This document shows, one piece after another, positions 21,157 to 30,298 of a stretch of 64,000 nucleotides of DNA (within the stretch, counting starts at the first letter, position 1; each line of letters starts with the position of its first letter). The notes under the pieces are model-generated. The model ran no database searches. It was not told where the DNA came from and worked only from the letters and a program-made list of their open reading frames with translations. The position numbers and the translations under genes are program-made. Source of the DNA: Comamonas odontotermitis (lineage in GTDB: Bacteria > Pseudomonadota > Gammaproteobacteria > Burkholderiales > Burkholderiaceae_C); contig NZ_JACHKZ010000001.1 of the NCBI RefSeq assembly GCF_014207855.1, positions 1 through 64,000 on the forward strand, written 5' to 3'.

Positions 21157-24100
21157 AAATCCTCAGGCTCCGCCTCAAGAACCTCAATTCGCTCAAAGGC
21201 GATTGGGACATCGACTTCACCGCCGCGCCGTTTGCCGACAACAGCCTGTTTGCCATCACCGGCCCCACGGGGGCGGGCAAATCCACCCTGCTCGACGCAA
21301 TCTGCCTGGCGCTCTACCACCAGACACCGCGCCTGTCCGCCATCAGCGCCAGCAACAATGACCTGATGACGCGCCACACTGCGGCTTGCGAGGCAGAGGT
21401 GGAATTCGAAGTCAAAGGCGTGCGCTACCGTGCCTTCTGGAGCCAGCGCCGCGCCCGCGACAAGGCCAGCGGTGCGCTCCAGGCACCACGGGTCGAGCTC
21501 GCGCGCGTGGCGGACGGCCACATCCTCAGCACCCAGAGTGCAGACAAGCTCCGGCAGATCGCCCAGATCACCGGGCTGGACTTTGAACGCTTCACCAGAT
21601 CGATGCTGCTGGCCCAGGGCGGTTTCGCCAAGTTCCTGGAAGCCAGCGCCAATGAACGCGCCGAACTGCTCGAAGAGCTGACCGGCACCGACATCTACAG
21701 CCAGATCTCGCAGGCCGTGTTCGAGCGCGCGCGCCAAGCGCGCCAGGCACTGGATCAAAGCAAGGCCCATGCAGGCGGCATGCAACTGCTGCCGGAAGAC
21801 GAGCGCGCCCAGTTGGAAGCGCACGCTGCACAACTGCAAACCACCCTGGGCGAGCTCCACACGCGCCACGCCGCCTTGCAGGCCCTGCAGCACTGGCACG
21901 CCCAGACCTCGCAAGCTGCCCACGCACAGACCCAGGCCAACCAGGCCCTGTTTCAGGCCCAACAAGCGCTGCAGGCTGCAGCACCTGATTTGCAGCGCCT
22001 GCAAGCTAATGGCCCGGCGCAAACCATTGCGCCGCTGCATGCGCGCTGGCAACAGGCACAGGCCGCCAGTGCGGCGGGCCACACCCAGCAGCAGCAACTG
22101 CACGCCGCACTGAACGAGGCCCGCAGCCTGCGGTGGCATATCCACCAGCAAGCCAGCCACCTGGCCACACAATTACTACAAAAAGAAGAGCAACAACTAC
22201 AGCAACTGCAGGCGCAGCATACCGATACCAACCAATGGCTGCATAGCCATGCAGCCCACGCGCAGCTGGGCGAACACCTCAGCGGCTGGCGCGAACAACT
22301 CGAACAGCGCCAGCAGCACCTGCAACAGCTGCAGCGTGAACAAGGTGAGCTGCAACATGCACGGCAGCAGGGCCAGGCCCTGCAGCAGCAAGCCACGGAT
22401 CAGGCTGCCGTGCTGGAGCGGGCCCAGGCGGCCCTGCAGCAGGCAGAAGCCGCAGCGCACGATGCCGCACAGGTGCAGCAAGCCCGGCTCGCGGCCCATG
22501 GCGACAGCCTGACACAGCTGCGCACGGCCTGGCAGGCTGCCCAGCAGCACCTGCAAGCCTGGCAACAGCTGCAGCACCATGCCAGCCAGCGCGAGCCGCT
22601 GGCCCAGCAACAGTTGCAGCTCACAGCAGAGCTGGATGCCTGCTCTGCCCAGGTGCAACAGCAGCAGGCCGCCCTTGGCGCGATGCGCAGCCAGTACAAG
22701 GCGCAGAAAGAGCGGGTGGCCGACAAGCAAATGCTGCTGGCCCAGGAAGAACGCATCCAAAGCCTGGAAGCCCACCGCCATGCATTGCAGCCCGGCCAGC
22801 CCTGCCCGCTGTGCGGATCGCAGGAGCATCCGGCCCTGTCGGCATACGCGGCGCTGGACATCTCTGCCACCGCAGTTGCGCTGCAGCGCGCGCAGGCAGA
22901 GCTCGAAGCACTGCAGCACCAGGGAGAGCAACTGAATGCAGGGCACGCAGCGAGCCTCAGCCAGCAGGCCAGCCTGCACAGCCAGCTCGAAGGCCTTGCC
23001 GCACGCACTGCCCAGTGGAACAACCAGTGGGAGCAACTGCGCCAATCTACTGCGGGCGAATTGCCGCCAGACGCCTGGCAGCATCCAACGGTAATTGCGC
23101 AAGCCCACCAAACACTTGCCGAGCAAGCCCGCAGCCTGCAACAGGCACTGGCCGATGCAGAAGCTGGCGAACGCAAACTGCACAACGCCAAGGATGCTGC
23201 CCACGCAGCCACACAGGCGCAGCAAAGCGCGCAGCACCAGCATGAGCGCCTGCTGCAGGCCCAGCAGGACAATGCTGCATTGCAAACGCGGCTGGCTGCC
23301 TCGGTGCAAAGCCTGCAGGCCAGCGCCTCCGCCGCAGATGCAGCACTGCAGGCGGCCATGGCACCCTTGGGTCTGGAAGTACCCGGCGGCGCAGCCACCC
23401 CTGCCTGGCTGCAGGCACGCCAGCACGACTGGCAGCAATGGCAGCATCACAACACCCAACTGCAGACCCTGGCCCAGCAGCTGGCCCTGCAGCAGCAGCG
23501 TGCCTTTCAATGCGCCGAGGAAGCGAGGCAATGGCAGCACCGTACCGCGCAATTGCAGCCCTTGGCCGAGATTGGCTCTCCGCCAGCTGCCCTGCCCGCC
23601 ACACTGGCCGATTGCACCGCTGTGCTGGAGCGCACCAACCAGCAGCAGGCCAGCCTGGAAGGCCAGGCCCAGCAAGCGCACAGCCACCTGGCGCAGCTGC
23701 AAGAGGCACAGTTACAAGCGCATGCGGCATGGAATGCAGCACTGCAAACCAGCCCCTTCAGCGATGAGGACGCTTTTGCGCAAGCCCTGTTGCCGCAGGC
23801 CGAGCAGCAACGGCTTTCCGCATGGAGCGATGCATTGCACGCTGCTGTGCAGCGCGCGGTCACCTTGGCCGATCAAGCACAGCAGCAGCACCGCCAATTG
23901 CAGGCGCAGGCTCTGACGCAGGAGACGCCGCAGGCCATTGCCGAGCAATTGCAGGCGCTGGAAGCCGAACGAACCAGTACTGCCGAACACATGGGTGCCC
24001 AACGTGCACGCCTGGCCGATGACCAGGCACGCCGCGCTGGCCAGCAGGCCTTGCTGGCACAGATTGCCGAACAAGAGCAGGACAGCGACCTGTGGCAACG

Positions 24101-24587
24101 GCTCGACAGCCTCATCGGCTCGGCCAAGGGCGACAAATTTCGCAAATTTGCGCAAGGGCTCACGCTCGACCACCTGCTGCTGCTTGCCAACCGCCACCTC
24201 ACCCGCCTTCATGGCCGCTACCTGCTGCGCCGCAAACCCACGGGCGAGCTGGAGCTCGACATCGTGGACAGCTGGCAAGGCGATGTGGCACGCGACACAC
24301 GCACGCTCTCGGGCGGCGAGGCTTTCCTCGTCAGCCTGGCCCTCGCGCTGGCGCTGTCCGATCTGGTCAGCAACAAGACCTCGATCGACTCGCTGTTCCT
24401 GGACGAAGGTTTTGGCACGCTGGACGGCGAGACGCTGGAGGTGGCGCTCTCCGCCCTGGACGCGCTGAACGCCAGTGGCAAGATGATCGGCATCATCAGC
24501 CATGTGGAAGCGCTCAAGGAACGCATCCCCGCGCAGATCCGCGTGGAAAAAGGCGCGGGGGTGGGCCACTCCAGACTGGTGATATAG
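21153..24587 (+). CDS. sbcC: Exonuclease SbcCD subunit C (SMC/Rad50-like ATPase)
   Basis: A 1144-residue ATPase. The N-terminal Walker A is GPTGAGKST (37-45). A very long Gln/Ala/Leu-rich coiled coil follows, with the zinc hook Cys551-Pro-Leu-Cys554 at its tip. The second coil runs to about 960, and the C-terminal lobe has signature LSGGEAFLVS (1052-1061) and Walker B LFLDE with Asp1084/Glu1085. It tethers DNA ends and gates the SbcD nuclease. The coiled coil is unusually rich in Gln and His, and its DNA is correspondingly repetitive (many CAGCA runs), which explains the many long antisense frames. Translationally coupled to sbcD. Confidence 0.96.
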   Translation: MKILRLRLKNLNSLKGDWDIDFTAAPFADNSLFAITGPTGAGKSTLLDAICLALYHQTPRLSAISASNNDLMTRHTAACEAEVEFEVKGVRYRAFWSQRRARDKASGALQAPRVELARVADGHILSTQSADKLRQIAQITGLDFERFTRSMLLAQGGFAKFLEASANERAELLEELTGTDIYSQISQAVFERARQARQALDQSKAHAGGMQLLPEDERAQLEAHAAQLQTTLGELHTRHAALQALQHWHAQTSQAAHAQTQANQALFQAQQALQAAAPDLQRLQANGPAQTIAPLHARWQQAQAASAAGHTQQQQLHAALNEARSLRWHIHQQASHLATQLLQKEEQQLQQLQAQHTDTNQWLHSHAAHAQLGEHLSGWREQLEQRQQHLQQLQREQGELQHARQQGQALQQQATDQAAVLERAQAALQQAEAAAHDAAQVQQARLAAHGDSLTQLRTAWQAAQQHLQAWQQLQHHASQREPLAQQQLQLTAELDACSAQVQQQQAALGAMRSQYKAQKERVADKQMLLAQEERIQSLEAHRHALQPGQPCPLCGSQEHPALSAYAALDISATAVALQRAQAELEALQHQGEQLNAGHAASLSQQASLHSQLEGLAARTAQWNNQWEQLRQSTAGELPPDAWQHPTVIAQAHQTLAEQARSLQQALADAEAGERKLHNAKDAAHAATQAQQSAQHQHERLLQAQQDNAALQTRLAASVQSLQASASAADAALQAAMAPLGLEVPGGAATPAWLQARQHDWQQWQHHNTQLQTLAQQLALQQQRAFQCAEEARQWQHRTAQLQPLAEIGSPPAALPATLADCTAVLERTNQQQASLEGQAQQAHSHLAQLQEAQLQAHAAWNAALQTSPFSDEDAFAQALLPQAEQQRLSAWSDALHAAVQRAVTLADQAQQQHRQLQAQALTQETPQAIAEQLQALEAERTSTAEHMGAQRARLADDQARRAGQQALLAQIAEQEQDSDLWQRLDSLIGSAKGDKFRKFAQGLTLDHLLLLANRHLTRLHGRYLLRRKPTGELELDIVDSWQGDVARDTRTLSGGEAFLVSLALALALSDLVSNKTSIDSLFLDEGFGTLDGETLEVALSALDALNASGKMIGIISHVEALKERIPAQIRVEKGAGVGHSRLVI

Positions 24588-24824
24588 CAGCCCTTCGTCC
24601 GCTGGCAGGCAGGCCAAAAGCACCCTTGACCCCAGAGAATGCAGCTTACCTCCAGGAACTGGATGAAAAAAGCCTTTTGCGCATACACATAAAGCGCTTT
24701 TTGCTACAAAAAAGCAGTATTTCATGCTGATTTTCCGAGCACACGCCAAGGCCAAGCGAGCCACCGCCGCCGCCCATGCAGGCTTTGCCGTACCATCCCC
24801 AGCCTTGCTTGATAGGTACAAGCC

Positions 24825-26621
24825 ATGATCCGGATCGCAGAACTCAAACTCCCCCTCGCGGCGGTGCCCTACCACCCCGAGAACCACACCGAATTCCCTC
24901 CCACGGAAAAGCTCACGCAGCTGGCGAGCGAGCGCCTGGGAATTCCCGCCCAGGCCATTGCCAGCCTGCATGTGCACAAGCGCAGCTTTGACGCCCGCAA
25001 ATCTGCACTGCTGGCGGTCTATATCGTCGATGTCACGTTGGCCGATGAAGCCCTGCACGCGCAGCTGCTGGCGAAATTTGCGGACGATTCGCACGTGAAC
25101 CCCACCCCGGACATGGCCTGGAAGCCCGCAGGCCAGGCGCCTGCCGATCTGGCTGAGCGCCCGGTGGTGGTCGGCTTTGGCCCCTGCGGCATCTTTGCCG
25201 CCCTGGTGCTGGCGCAGATGGGATTCAAGCCCATCGTGCTGGAGCGCGGCAAGCAGGTGCGCGAGCGCACCAAGGACACCTGGGGTCTGTGGCGCAAGCG
25301 CGAGCTGACGCCCGAATCAAACGTACAGTTTGGCGAAGGCGGTGCTGGCACCTTCTCGGACGGCAAGCTCTACAGCCAGATCAAGGACCCGCGCCACCTG
25401 GGCCGCAAGGTGATGACGGAGTTTGTCGAACACGGCGCGCCGCCCGAAATTCTGTACGCCGCCCATCCGCACATCGGCACCTTCAAGCTGGTGAAGGTGG
25501 TGGAAGGCATCCGCGAGGAAATCATCCGCCTGGGCGGTGAAATCCGCTTTGAACAGCGTGTGACCGATGTGGTGATTGATGCTGCCCCTCATGGCGAAGA
25601 CGTACAGCGACAGCTCACTGCCCTGCAGGTGCTGAACCAGGCCACTGGCGAGAGCTACACCCTGCCCGCCCGCCATGCCGTGATGGCGCTGGGCCACAGC
25701 TCGCGCGACACGTTCGCCATGTTCTATGAGCGCGGCGTGGCCATGGAAGCCAAACCCTTCTCGGTGGGCTTTCGCATCGAACACCCGCAAAGCGTGATCG
25801 ACCGCGCGCGCTGGGGCAAAGACGCAGGCCACCCGCTGCTGGGCGCTGCCGATTACAAGCTCGTGCACCATGCCAAAAACGGCCGCGCTGTCTACAGCTT
25901 CTGCATGTGCCCCGGTGGCACCGTGGTGGCGGCCACCAGCGAACCTGAGCGCGTGGTCACCAACGGCATGAGCCAGTATTCGCGCGCAGAGCGCAATGCC
26001 AACGCGGGCATGGTCTGCGCCATTACCCCGGAAGACTACCCGCAGGATGCCGAAAGCTTTGCCTGGGCCTTTGGCGGCAAGACCTATGGCGTGGAAAAGC
26101 TACCAAAAGGTGAGCATCATCCGCTCTCTGGCATTGTGCTGCAGCGCCAATTGGAATCCAGAGCTTATGCGCTGGGGGGCCGCAACTACAGCGCGCCAGG
26201 CCAACTGGTGGGCGATTTTGTGGCAGGCAATCCATCCACTGAATTCGGAGCCGTACAGCCTTCGTACAAGCCCGGCATCAGCCTGGGCGATCTGCACCAG
26301 GCCCTGCCGGCCTATGCCATCGAAGCCATGCGCGAAGCCCTGCCCGCGTTCGGCAAGAAAATCCGCGGCTACGACATGGCAGACGCCGTGCTGACCGGCG
26401 TGGAAACGCGCACCTCTTCTCCCGTCAAGATTGGCCGGGGGGCAGATTTTCAGAGCGACAACACCCGCGGCCTCTACCCGGCCGGTGAGGGCGCCAGCTA
26501 TGCGGGCGGCATCCTGTCGGCGGGCGTGGATGGCATCAAGGTCGGTGAGGCCGTGGCCTGCGACATTCTGGGCCTGCCTGTGCCTTCATCGGGCGCGCGG
26601 GGCTCCGGCGGGGCTCTGTAA
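24825..26621 (+). CDS. FAD-dependent protein of the COG2509 type
   Basis: A 598-residue flavoprotein of unknown substrate. The first 110 residues form a small domain (HKRSFDARKSALLAVYIVDV). The FAD-binding Rossmann motif VVVGFGPCGIFAAL then begins near 114, with the acidic residue Glu140 ending the second strand. Family-typical segments include VQFGEGGAGTFSDGKLYSQI, SVGFRIEHPQSVID, YSFCMCPGGTVVAA and the terminal YPAGEGASYAGGILSAGVDG. Homologues are annotated only as FAD-dependent dehydrogenases or oxidoreductases. No partner gene gives a pathway. It is transcribed alone, 237 bp after sbcC. Confidence 0.82.
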   Translation: MIRIAELKLPLAAVPYHPENHTEFPPTEKLTQLASERLGIPAQAIASLHVHKRSFDARKSALLAVYIVDVTLADEALHAQLLAKFADDSHVNPTPDMAWKPAGQAPADLAERPVVVGFGPCGIFAALVLAQMGFKPIVLERGKQVRERTKDTWGLWRKRELTPESNVQFGEGGAGTFSDGKLYSQIKDPRHLGRKVMTEFVEHGAPPEILYAAHPHIGTFKLVKVVEGIREEIIRLGGEIRFEQRVTDVVIDAAPHGEDVQRQLTALQVLNQATGESYTLPARHAVMALGHSSRDTFAMFYERGVAMEAKPFSVGFRIEHPQSVIDRARWGKDAGHPLLGAADYKLVHHAKNGRAVYSFCMCPGGTVVAATSEPERVVTNGMSQYSRAERNANAGMVCAITPEDYPQDAESFAWAFGGKTYGVEKLPKGEHHPLSGIVLQRQLESRAYALGGRNYSAPGQLVGDFVAGNPSTEFGAVQPSYKPGISLGDLHQALPAYAIEAMREALPAFGKKIRGYDMADAVLTGVETRTSSPVKIGRGADFQSDNTRGLYPAGEGASYAGGILSAGVDGIKVGEAVACDILGLPVPSSGARGSGGAL

Positions 26622-27153
26622 AAACAGTTGCAGCAACCAGGCCGCGCGAACCCGGTGCAATGCCGGGGCGCTTTGGCGCAACCCATATGCCAGGCTTGCA
26701 CGCCTTGCTCCCCCCTGTGCCCGCGCATATGCAGCCTTGCTATTGACTTGTTTTCTGATAGTTCCAGCCAACCAGCAGCTTTCATGCTCGTCGCTTCAGG
26801 CGGCGCGCCTGGGGTGCGTTGCAGGTACTGATCGCTACCTAAGCAAATACAAAAGCTGACATCGGCCCAAGTGAAGCGGGCCTGCTCGCTAAGGCACACA
26901 TCAAACCATCCCGCGGCAGTCCAACGCCTTGCCGGGTTATCTCGCCTCTTGCCCTTCCATGCAATTTGCCTGACAGGCAAAGGCGTGTCTTCGCATTCAA
27001 TCGCTACACGAAATAGAAGTCACTAGTTATATCTAACACAAAATTAAATTTAATGTTTTTTAGTTGTTGATCAAATAGCTCTATCGAATTTAGATCAAGT
27101 GTGTGCGAATGTACACTTAATGTGAGTAGTCACAAGCAAGGGAGCCGAGCAAC
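26622..27153. other. Intergenic region with AT-rich promoter zone
   Basis: No gene is visible in these 532 bp. From about 27000 the composition turns AT-rich. An imperfect inverted repeat TTGATCAAAT (27067-27076) and ATTTAGATCAA (27088-27098) lies about 55 bp before the next gene and is a candidate regulator site. AAGGGAG at 27139-27145 is the ribosome-binding site of the surface protein gene. Confidence 0.5.
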
Positions 27154-28830
27154 ATGCCCATCACAACAACTTCATCGAATGGCAAATTGAAGGAATTTAT
27201 AAAATATAAATTATTTTATTTAATTGCTATTATTGTCGCAGCAACATGCATGGCAGGCGCGCCAGCCCATGCTGCGCTGGTCAATTTCTATAGCGCAACT
27301 GGCAAACTCGGGCTCTCGGTGGACGGTTGCGGCACCTCAGCCGATGAGTGCAACATCCGCGTCAACAAACCCAGTGCAACCTCCACCGTCAAGATCGCGT
27401 TCCTGATGACGGCTGGAAGCCCCGGAGCCACCTTGGCCGACAACAGCATCTCGCTGGCAGGCCAGCCCATTGCCTGGACCGAAAGCGTTCTGAGCAACGT
27501 GATCGGCATCAGCAATTACCGCGCAGACGTCACTTCTGTCGTCAAGCCCATCATTGACGCCGCTGCGGTCGGTCTGTCCAACATCGTCGTCAATGAGTCC
27601 GTCGCCACGAGCTTCCGAGTGGACGGCAGTGTGCTCGTTGTGGTGTTTGATGACCCGAGCCAGACCAAGGACTCCAGCGTCCTGCTGAACTTCGGGGCGC
27701 AATCATCTGCAGGCGATACCTTCAACGTGACACTGGCAAGTCCTATTGACCCAACCGTGCCGGGTGCCCAATTGGATATGGGGTTGGGAATTTCCTTCGG
27801 CTATCAGGAAAATTCCACAAACCAGAACAGCATGGTGCAAATCAATGGCCAGACCCTCACCTCTTCTGCAGGAGGTGATGACGATGGCGAGCATGCCAAT
27901 GGCGCACTGCTCACGGTGGGCGGAATCGGCGACAGCAATGACAACCCTGCAGATCCGCTCGCATTGGCAACCAATGCCCGCTCCGACGACGAACTGTATT
28001 CGTTGCTGCCGTTCCTCACCTCCAGCACGACGGCCATCTCTACCTACACCGTCAACGCGTCCTCGGACGACAACATCTTCTTTGCCTACTTCCAAAGCTC
28101 AACCCCGGCGATCATTGGTTCGGGCATCCTGCTGAGCCAGCTGGTGGACACCCACACAGTGGGTGCTACCCATGATGTGCAAGCCGTCATCACCGACACC
28201 AATGGCGTCCCTCAACCCAATATCAGCGTCACCTTCACGGTCACCTCCGGCCCCAATGCCGGCCAAACCTTTACCGCAAATACCGACGCCAATGGGAAAG
28301 CCAACTTCAGCTACCAGGGAACCGGTGGTGTAGGCAGCGACGCGATCGAGGCATCTTTTGTTTCTTCCAACAATACGATTACCTCCAACGTGCTGAATGT
28401 CACCTGGACCGCTCCAGTGCTGCAGATTGCTCTGAGCCAGACCGTGGACACACATGCTGTGGGCACTTCTCATGAAGTACAGGCAGTCATTACCGATGCC
28501 AATGGCACACCGCAGCCCAACATCAGCGTCACCTTCACGGTCACCTCCGGCCCCAATGCCGGCCAGACCTTTACGGCAAATACCGACGCCAATGGGAAAG
28601 CAAACTTCAGCTACCTGGGCAACGGCGGCGTTGGCAGTGATGCCATAGAGGCATCCTTTGTATCGTCAAACAATACGATCACCTCCAACGTGCTGAATGT
28701 CTCCTGGACTGCTCCGGTGATCAAGACACCAGCGCCAGTTCCCGGCCTCGGAGGTTTTGCGCTGCTGCTCACGGCCCTCATCATGGGTCTCGTGGGGGCG
28801 TTGATGAGCCGCCGCCACCCCGCACGGTAA
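27154..28830 (+). CDS. Secreted protein with two Big-1 repeats and a C-terminal membrane sorting signal
   Basis: The 558-residue protein has a signal peptide ending near residue 40 (PAHA-ALVN). A unique, acidic and Asn/Ser-rich region follows to about 326, and then two nearly identical 100-residue Ig-like repeats (327-426 and 427-526). These are of the Big-1/invasin type: VQAVITDxNGxPQPNISVTF and TSGPNAGQTFTANTDANGKA. The end (527-558) is PAPVPGLGG, a 20-residue hydrophobic helix and MSRRHPAR, the tripartite layout of PEP-CTERM/IPTL-type sorting signals. It is likely exported and either anchored or processed by an exosortase, though none lies in the window. Its own AT-rich promoter and terminator make it a monocistron. 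The N-terminal domain was not recognised. Confidence 0.75.
   Translation: MPITTTSSNGKLKEFIKYKLFYLIAIIVAATCMAGAPAHAALVNFYSATGKLGLSVDGCGTSADECNIRVNKPSATSTVKIAFLMTAGSPGATLADNSISLAGQPIAWTESVLSNVIGISNYRADVTSVVKPIIDAAAVGLSNIVVNESVATSFRVDGSVLVVVFDDPSQTKDSSVLLNFGAQSSAGDTFNVTLASPIDPTVPGAQLDMGLGISFGYQENSTNQNSMVQINGQTLTSSAGGDDDGEHANGALLTVGGIGDSNDNPADPLALATNARSDDELYSLLPFLTSSTTAISTYTVNASSDDNIFFAYFQSSTPAIIGSGILLSQLVDTHTVGATHDVQAVITDTNGVPQPNISVTFTVTSGPNAGQTFTANTDANGKANFSYQGTGGVGSDAIEASFVSSNNTITSNVLNVTWTAPVLQIALSQTVDTHAVGTSHEVQAVITDANGTPQPNISVTFTVTSGPNAGQTFTANTDANGKANFSYLGNGGVGSDAIEASFVSSNNTITSNVLNVSWTAPVIKTPAPVPGLGGFALLLTALIMGLVGALMSRRHPAR
28132..28731 (+). repeat. Tandem 300-bp repeat (two units) encoding Big-1 domains
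   Basis: Units start at 28132 and 28432 (both CTGAGCCAG) and are near identical, including a long shared block around TCACCTCCGGCCCCAATGCC. They are in frame, 100 codons each. This could expand or contract by recombination. Confidence 0.92.
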
Positions 28831-28895
28831 AAGCGCCGCCAATATCAATGCAGCAGCTTTCTCTGAGAGAAATCGTGTAGAGATTTAATAATATG

Positions 28896-28926
28896 AAAAA
28901 AGCCACCTTCGGGTGGCTTTTTTATT
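28896..28926 (+). terminator. Rho-independent terminator of the Big-1 protein gene
   Basis: AAAAAAGCCACC pairs with GGTGGCTTTTTT around a TTCG loop (28896-28923). Confidence 0.92.
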
Positions 28927-29113
28927 GAATGCTACGCGCTTGCAAGTTGCGGATTTTCTACTTATTAATCTCGCGCAAACAGGCTTAAGAATTCCTTAAA
29001 AAAACTGCTTTTTACACTATCGCAGCCTTTGCACCACAAATATTGACCACCCTTCGCAGGCCCATCCTACAATTTTGGATTGTTCTGACTGAAGATATTG
29101 CTGAAGGTTTTTC

Positions 29114-29671
29114 ATGGCTGGCTCCATCCTACGCACGTTGAACTCCTGCCTGGGCGCAGCGCTCCTGTGTGCACTCTCCAATATGGCCTGCGCCGCCGAT
29201 ACAGACAGCCTCAGCGCCGGCGGTGGCTCTGCATTGTCTGGGTGGACATTTGGCTACGCGCCTTATACCTACCACTTCTCTGACGCCAAAAAAGAGCACG
29301 ATTACGAGCCCGATGACGAGAAACACAAATATGTGTGGTTGGTCAATGCCGAAAAACAGCTCGATGAGCGCCAGGTCGCAGGTTTTGCATATTTCAGCAA
29401 TTCATTTGGCCAACCCAGCCAATATGCCTATTACGGCTGGCAATTCAGACCCCTGTCTGGCACGCCACAGCTGTTTTTCAAGCTGACGGGCGGCGTGATT
29501 CACGGCTACAAATACCCGTACCACAAGAAAATCCCGCTCAACAACAAGAACGGCTGGGGCCTCACAGCCATTCCCGCGCTGGGCTGGAACTTCGACGAAC
29601 ACTGGGGCGGCCAGCTTAATCTGTTGGGCAAGTCTGCACTGATGTTTCAGCTGAACTACTCGATCCGCTGA
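29114..29671 (+). CDS. Putative outer-membrane beta-barrel, PagP-like
   Basis: The 185-residue protein has a signal peptide (cleavage near ACA-ADTD, residue 27). The mature part of about 158 residues has alternating aromatic strands: WTFGYAPYTYHFSD, KYVWLVNAEKQLD, AGFAYFSNSFGQPSQYAYYGWQF, LFFKLTGGVIHGYKY, IPALGWNFDE and FQLNYSIR. Size and pattern recall the lipid A palmitoyltransferase PagP (about 161 mature residues). His54 in YHFSD and Asn96-Ser97 in FSNSFGQ could correspond to PagP His33 and Asp76-Ser77, but the Asp would then be replaced by Asn. The assignment is tentative. It could instead be another small barrel protein. A terminator precedes it, and its own promoter is likely within 28930-29100. 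Confidence 0.5.
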   Translation: MAGSILRTLNSCLGAALLCALSNMACAADTDSLSAGGGSALSGWTFGYAPYTYHFSDAKKEHDYEPDDEKHKYVWLVNAEKQLDERQVAGFAYFSNSFGQPSQYAYYGWQFRPLSGTPQLFFKLTGGVIHGYKYPYHKKIPLNNKNGWGLTAIPALGWNFDEHWGGQLNLLGKSALMFQLNYSIR

Positions 29672-29716
29672 CCACCTCTGGCTGAGGTCTTTTTGATGGT
29701 CTGGGTTTGCAAAGGC

Positions 29717-30082
29717 TCAGCGTCGTTCCCAATGTCCGCCGCGCGCCTGCCAGCCACGTGGGCCACGCACCCATTCGCGGGGTACCCAATGGTCACCACG
29801 GTGCGGCGGCGTGGCCCACCTGCCCTCGCGCCACACATAGCGCCCCCCACTCCAATCCCAAAAGCCTCCAATCCAGATCTGGGTGGCCACCGGCGCTACC
29901 GCCACGGGCACTGGCTCATACTGCATGGGCGGAGGCGCCTCGGGAGAGATAACCACAGCTCCGGCATTGCCGTAGTAATGCGGCTCGGCAGGCGCCACGA
30001 CACAGCCGGTCATCAACGTGGCGGCCGCCAGGGCTCCGGCGCAGAGCGCCGCCGAGCGCCAGGGGGTAAGGGTGTGCGACAT
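29717..30082 (-). CDS. YXWGXW-type small lipoprotein
   Basis: A 121-residue protein with a lipoprotein signal ending LMTGC (Cys27). A Pro/Val-rich stretch is followed by Trp-rich repeats: WIGGFWDWSGGRYVWREGRWATPPHRGDHW, written in pieces as IWIGGFWDW, RYVWREGRW and HWVPREWVRGPRGW. This is the YXWGXW (BcpO-like) repeat family of Burkholderiales lipoproteins, whose function is unknown. It sits at a membrane facing the periplasm. It is convergent with the PagP-like gene, with 45 bp between stops, and has no partner gene. Confidence 0.8.
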   Translation of the reverse strand: MSHTLTPWRSAALCAGALAAATLMTGCVVAPAEPHYYGNAGAVVISPEAPPPMQYEPVPVAVAPVATQIWIGGFWDWSGGRYVWREGRWATPPHRGDHWVPREWVRGPRGWQARGGHWERR

Positions 30083-30248
30083 GGTGCACCTTCAGTCATT
30101 GCGATGAAGCCTATTACAAAAAGCCCGCCTTAACGCTGCGTGAGCCGCGCGTAAACCCTTGGTAAAAGCCGCAGCCTACAGACCGGCACCAGTGTCCACA
30201 TCGCTCTTGCGCACAGCCATTCATCATGAGCAGATGCTACGGCGCCAT

Positions 30249-30280
30249 AAAAAAAGCACTGCCTTGGCAGTGCTTTTGAG
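30249..30280 (-). terminator. Bidirectional terminator downstream of htpX
   Basis: AAAAGCACTGCC (30252-30263) pairs with GGCAGTGCTTTT (30266-30277). The A-run on its left gives a T-run on the minus strand, 20 bp after the htpX stop. Confidence 0.88.
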
Positions 30281-30298
30281 AAAGAGCTGGCGAGCAGC

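Noticed and set aside
22100..24000. CAGCA-rich repetitive DNA considered as a microsatellite or foreign segment
   Set aside because: It is the codon usage of the Gln/Ala-rich coiled coil of SbcC, in one uninterrupted frame.
28132..28731. Tandem repeat considered as a CRISPR-like or minisatellite array
   Set aside because: There are only two 300-bp units, both in frame and encoding Ig-like domains, so it is a protein repeat.
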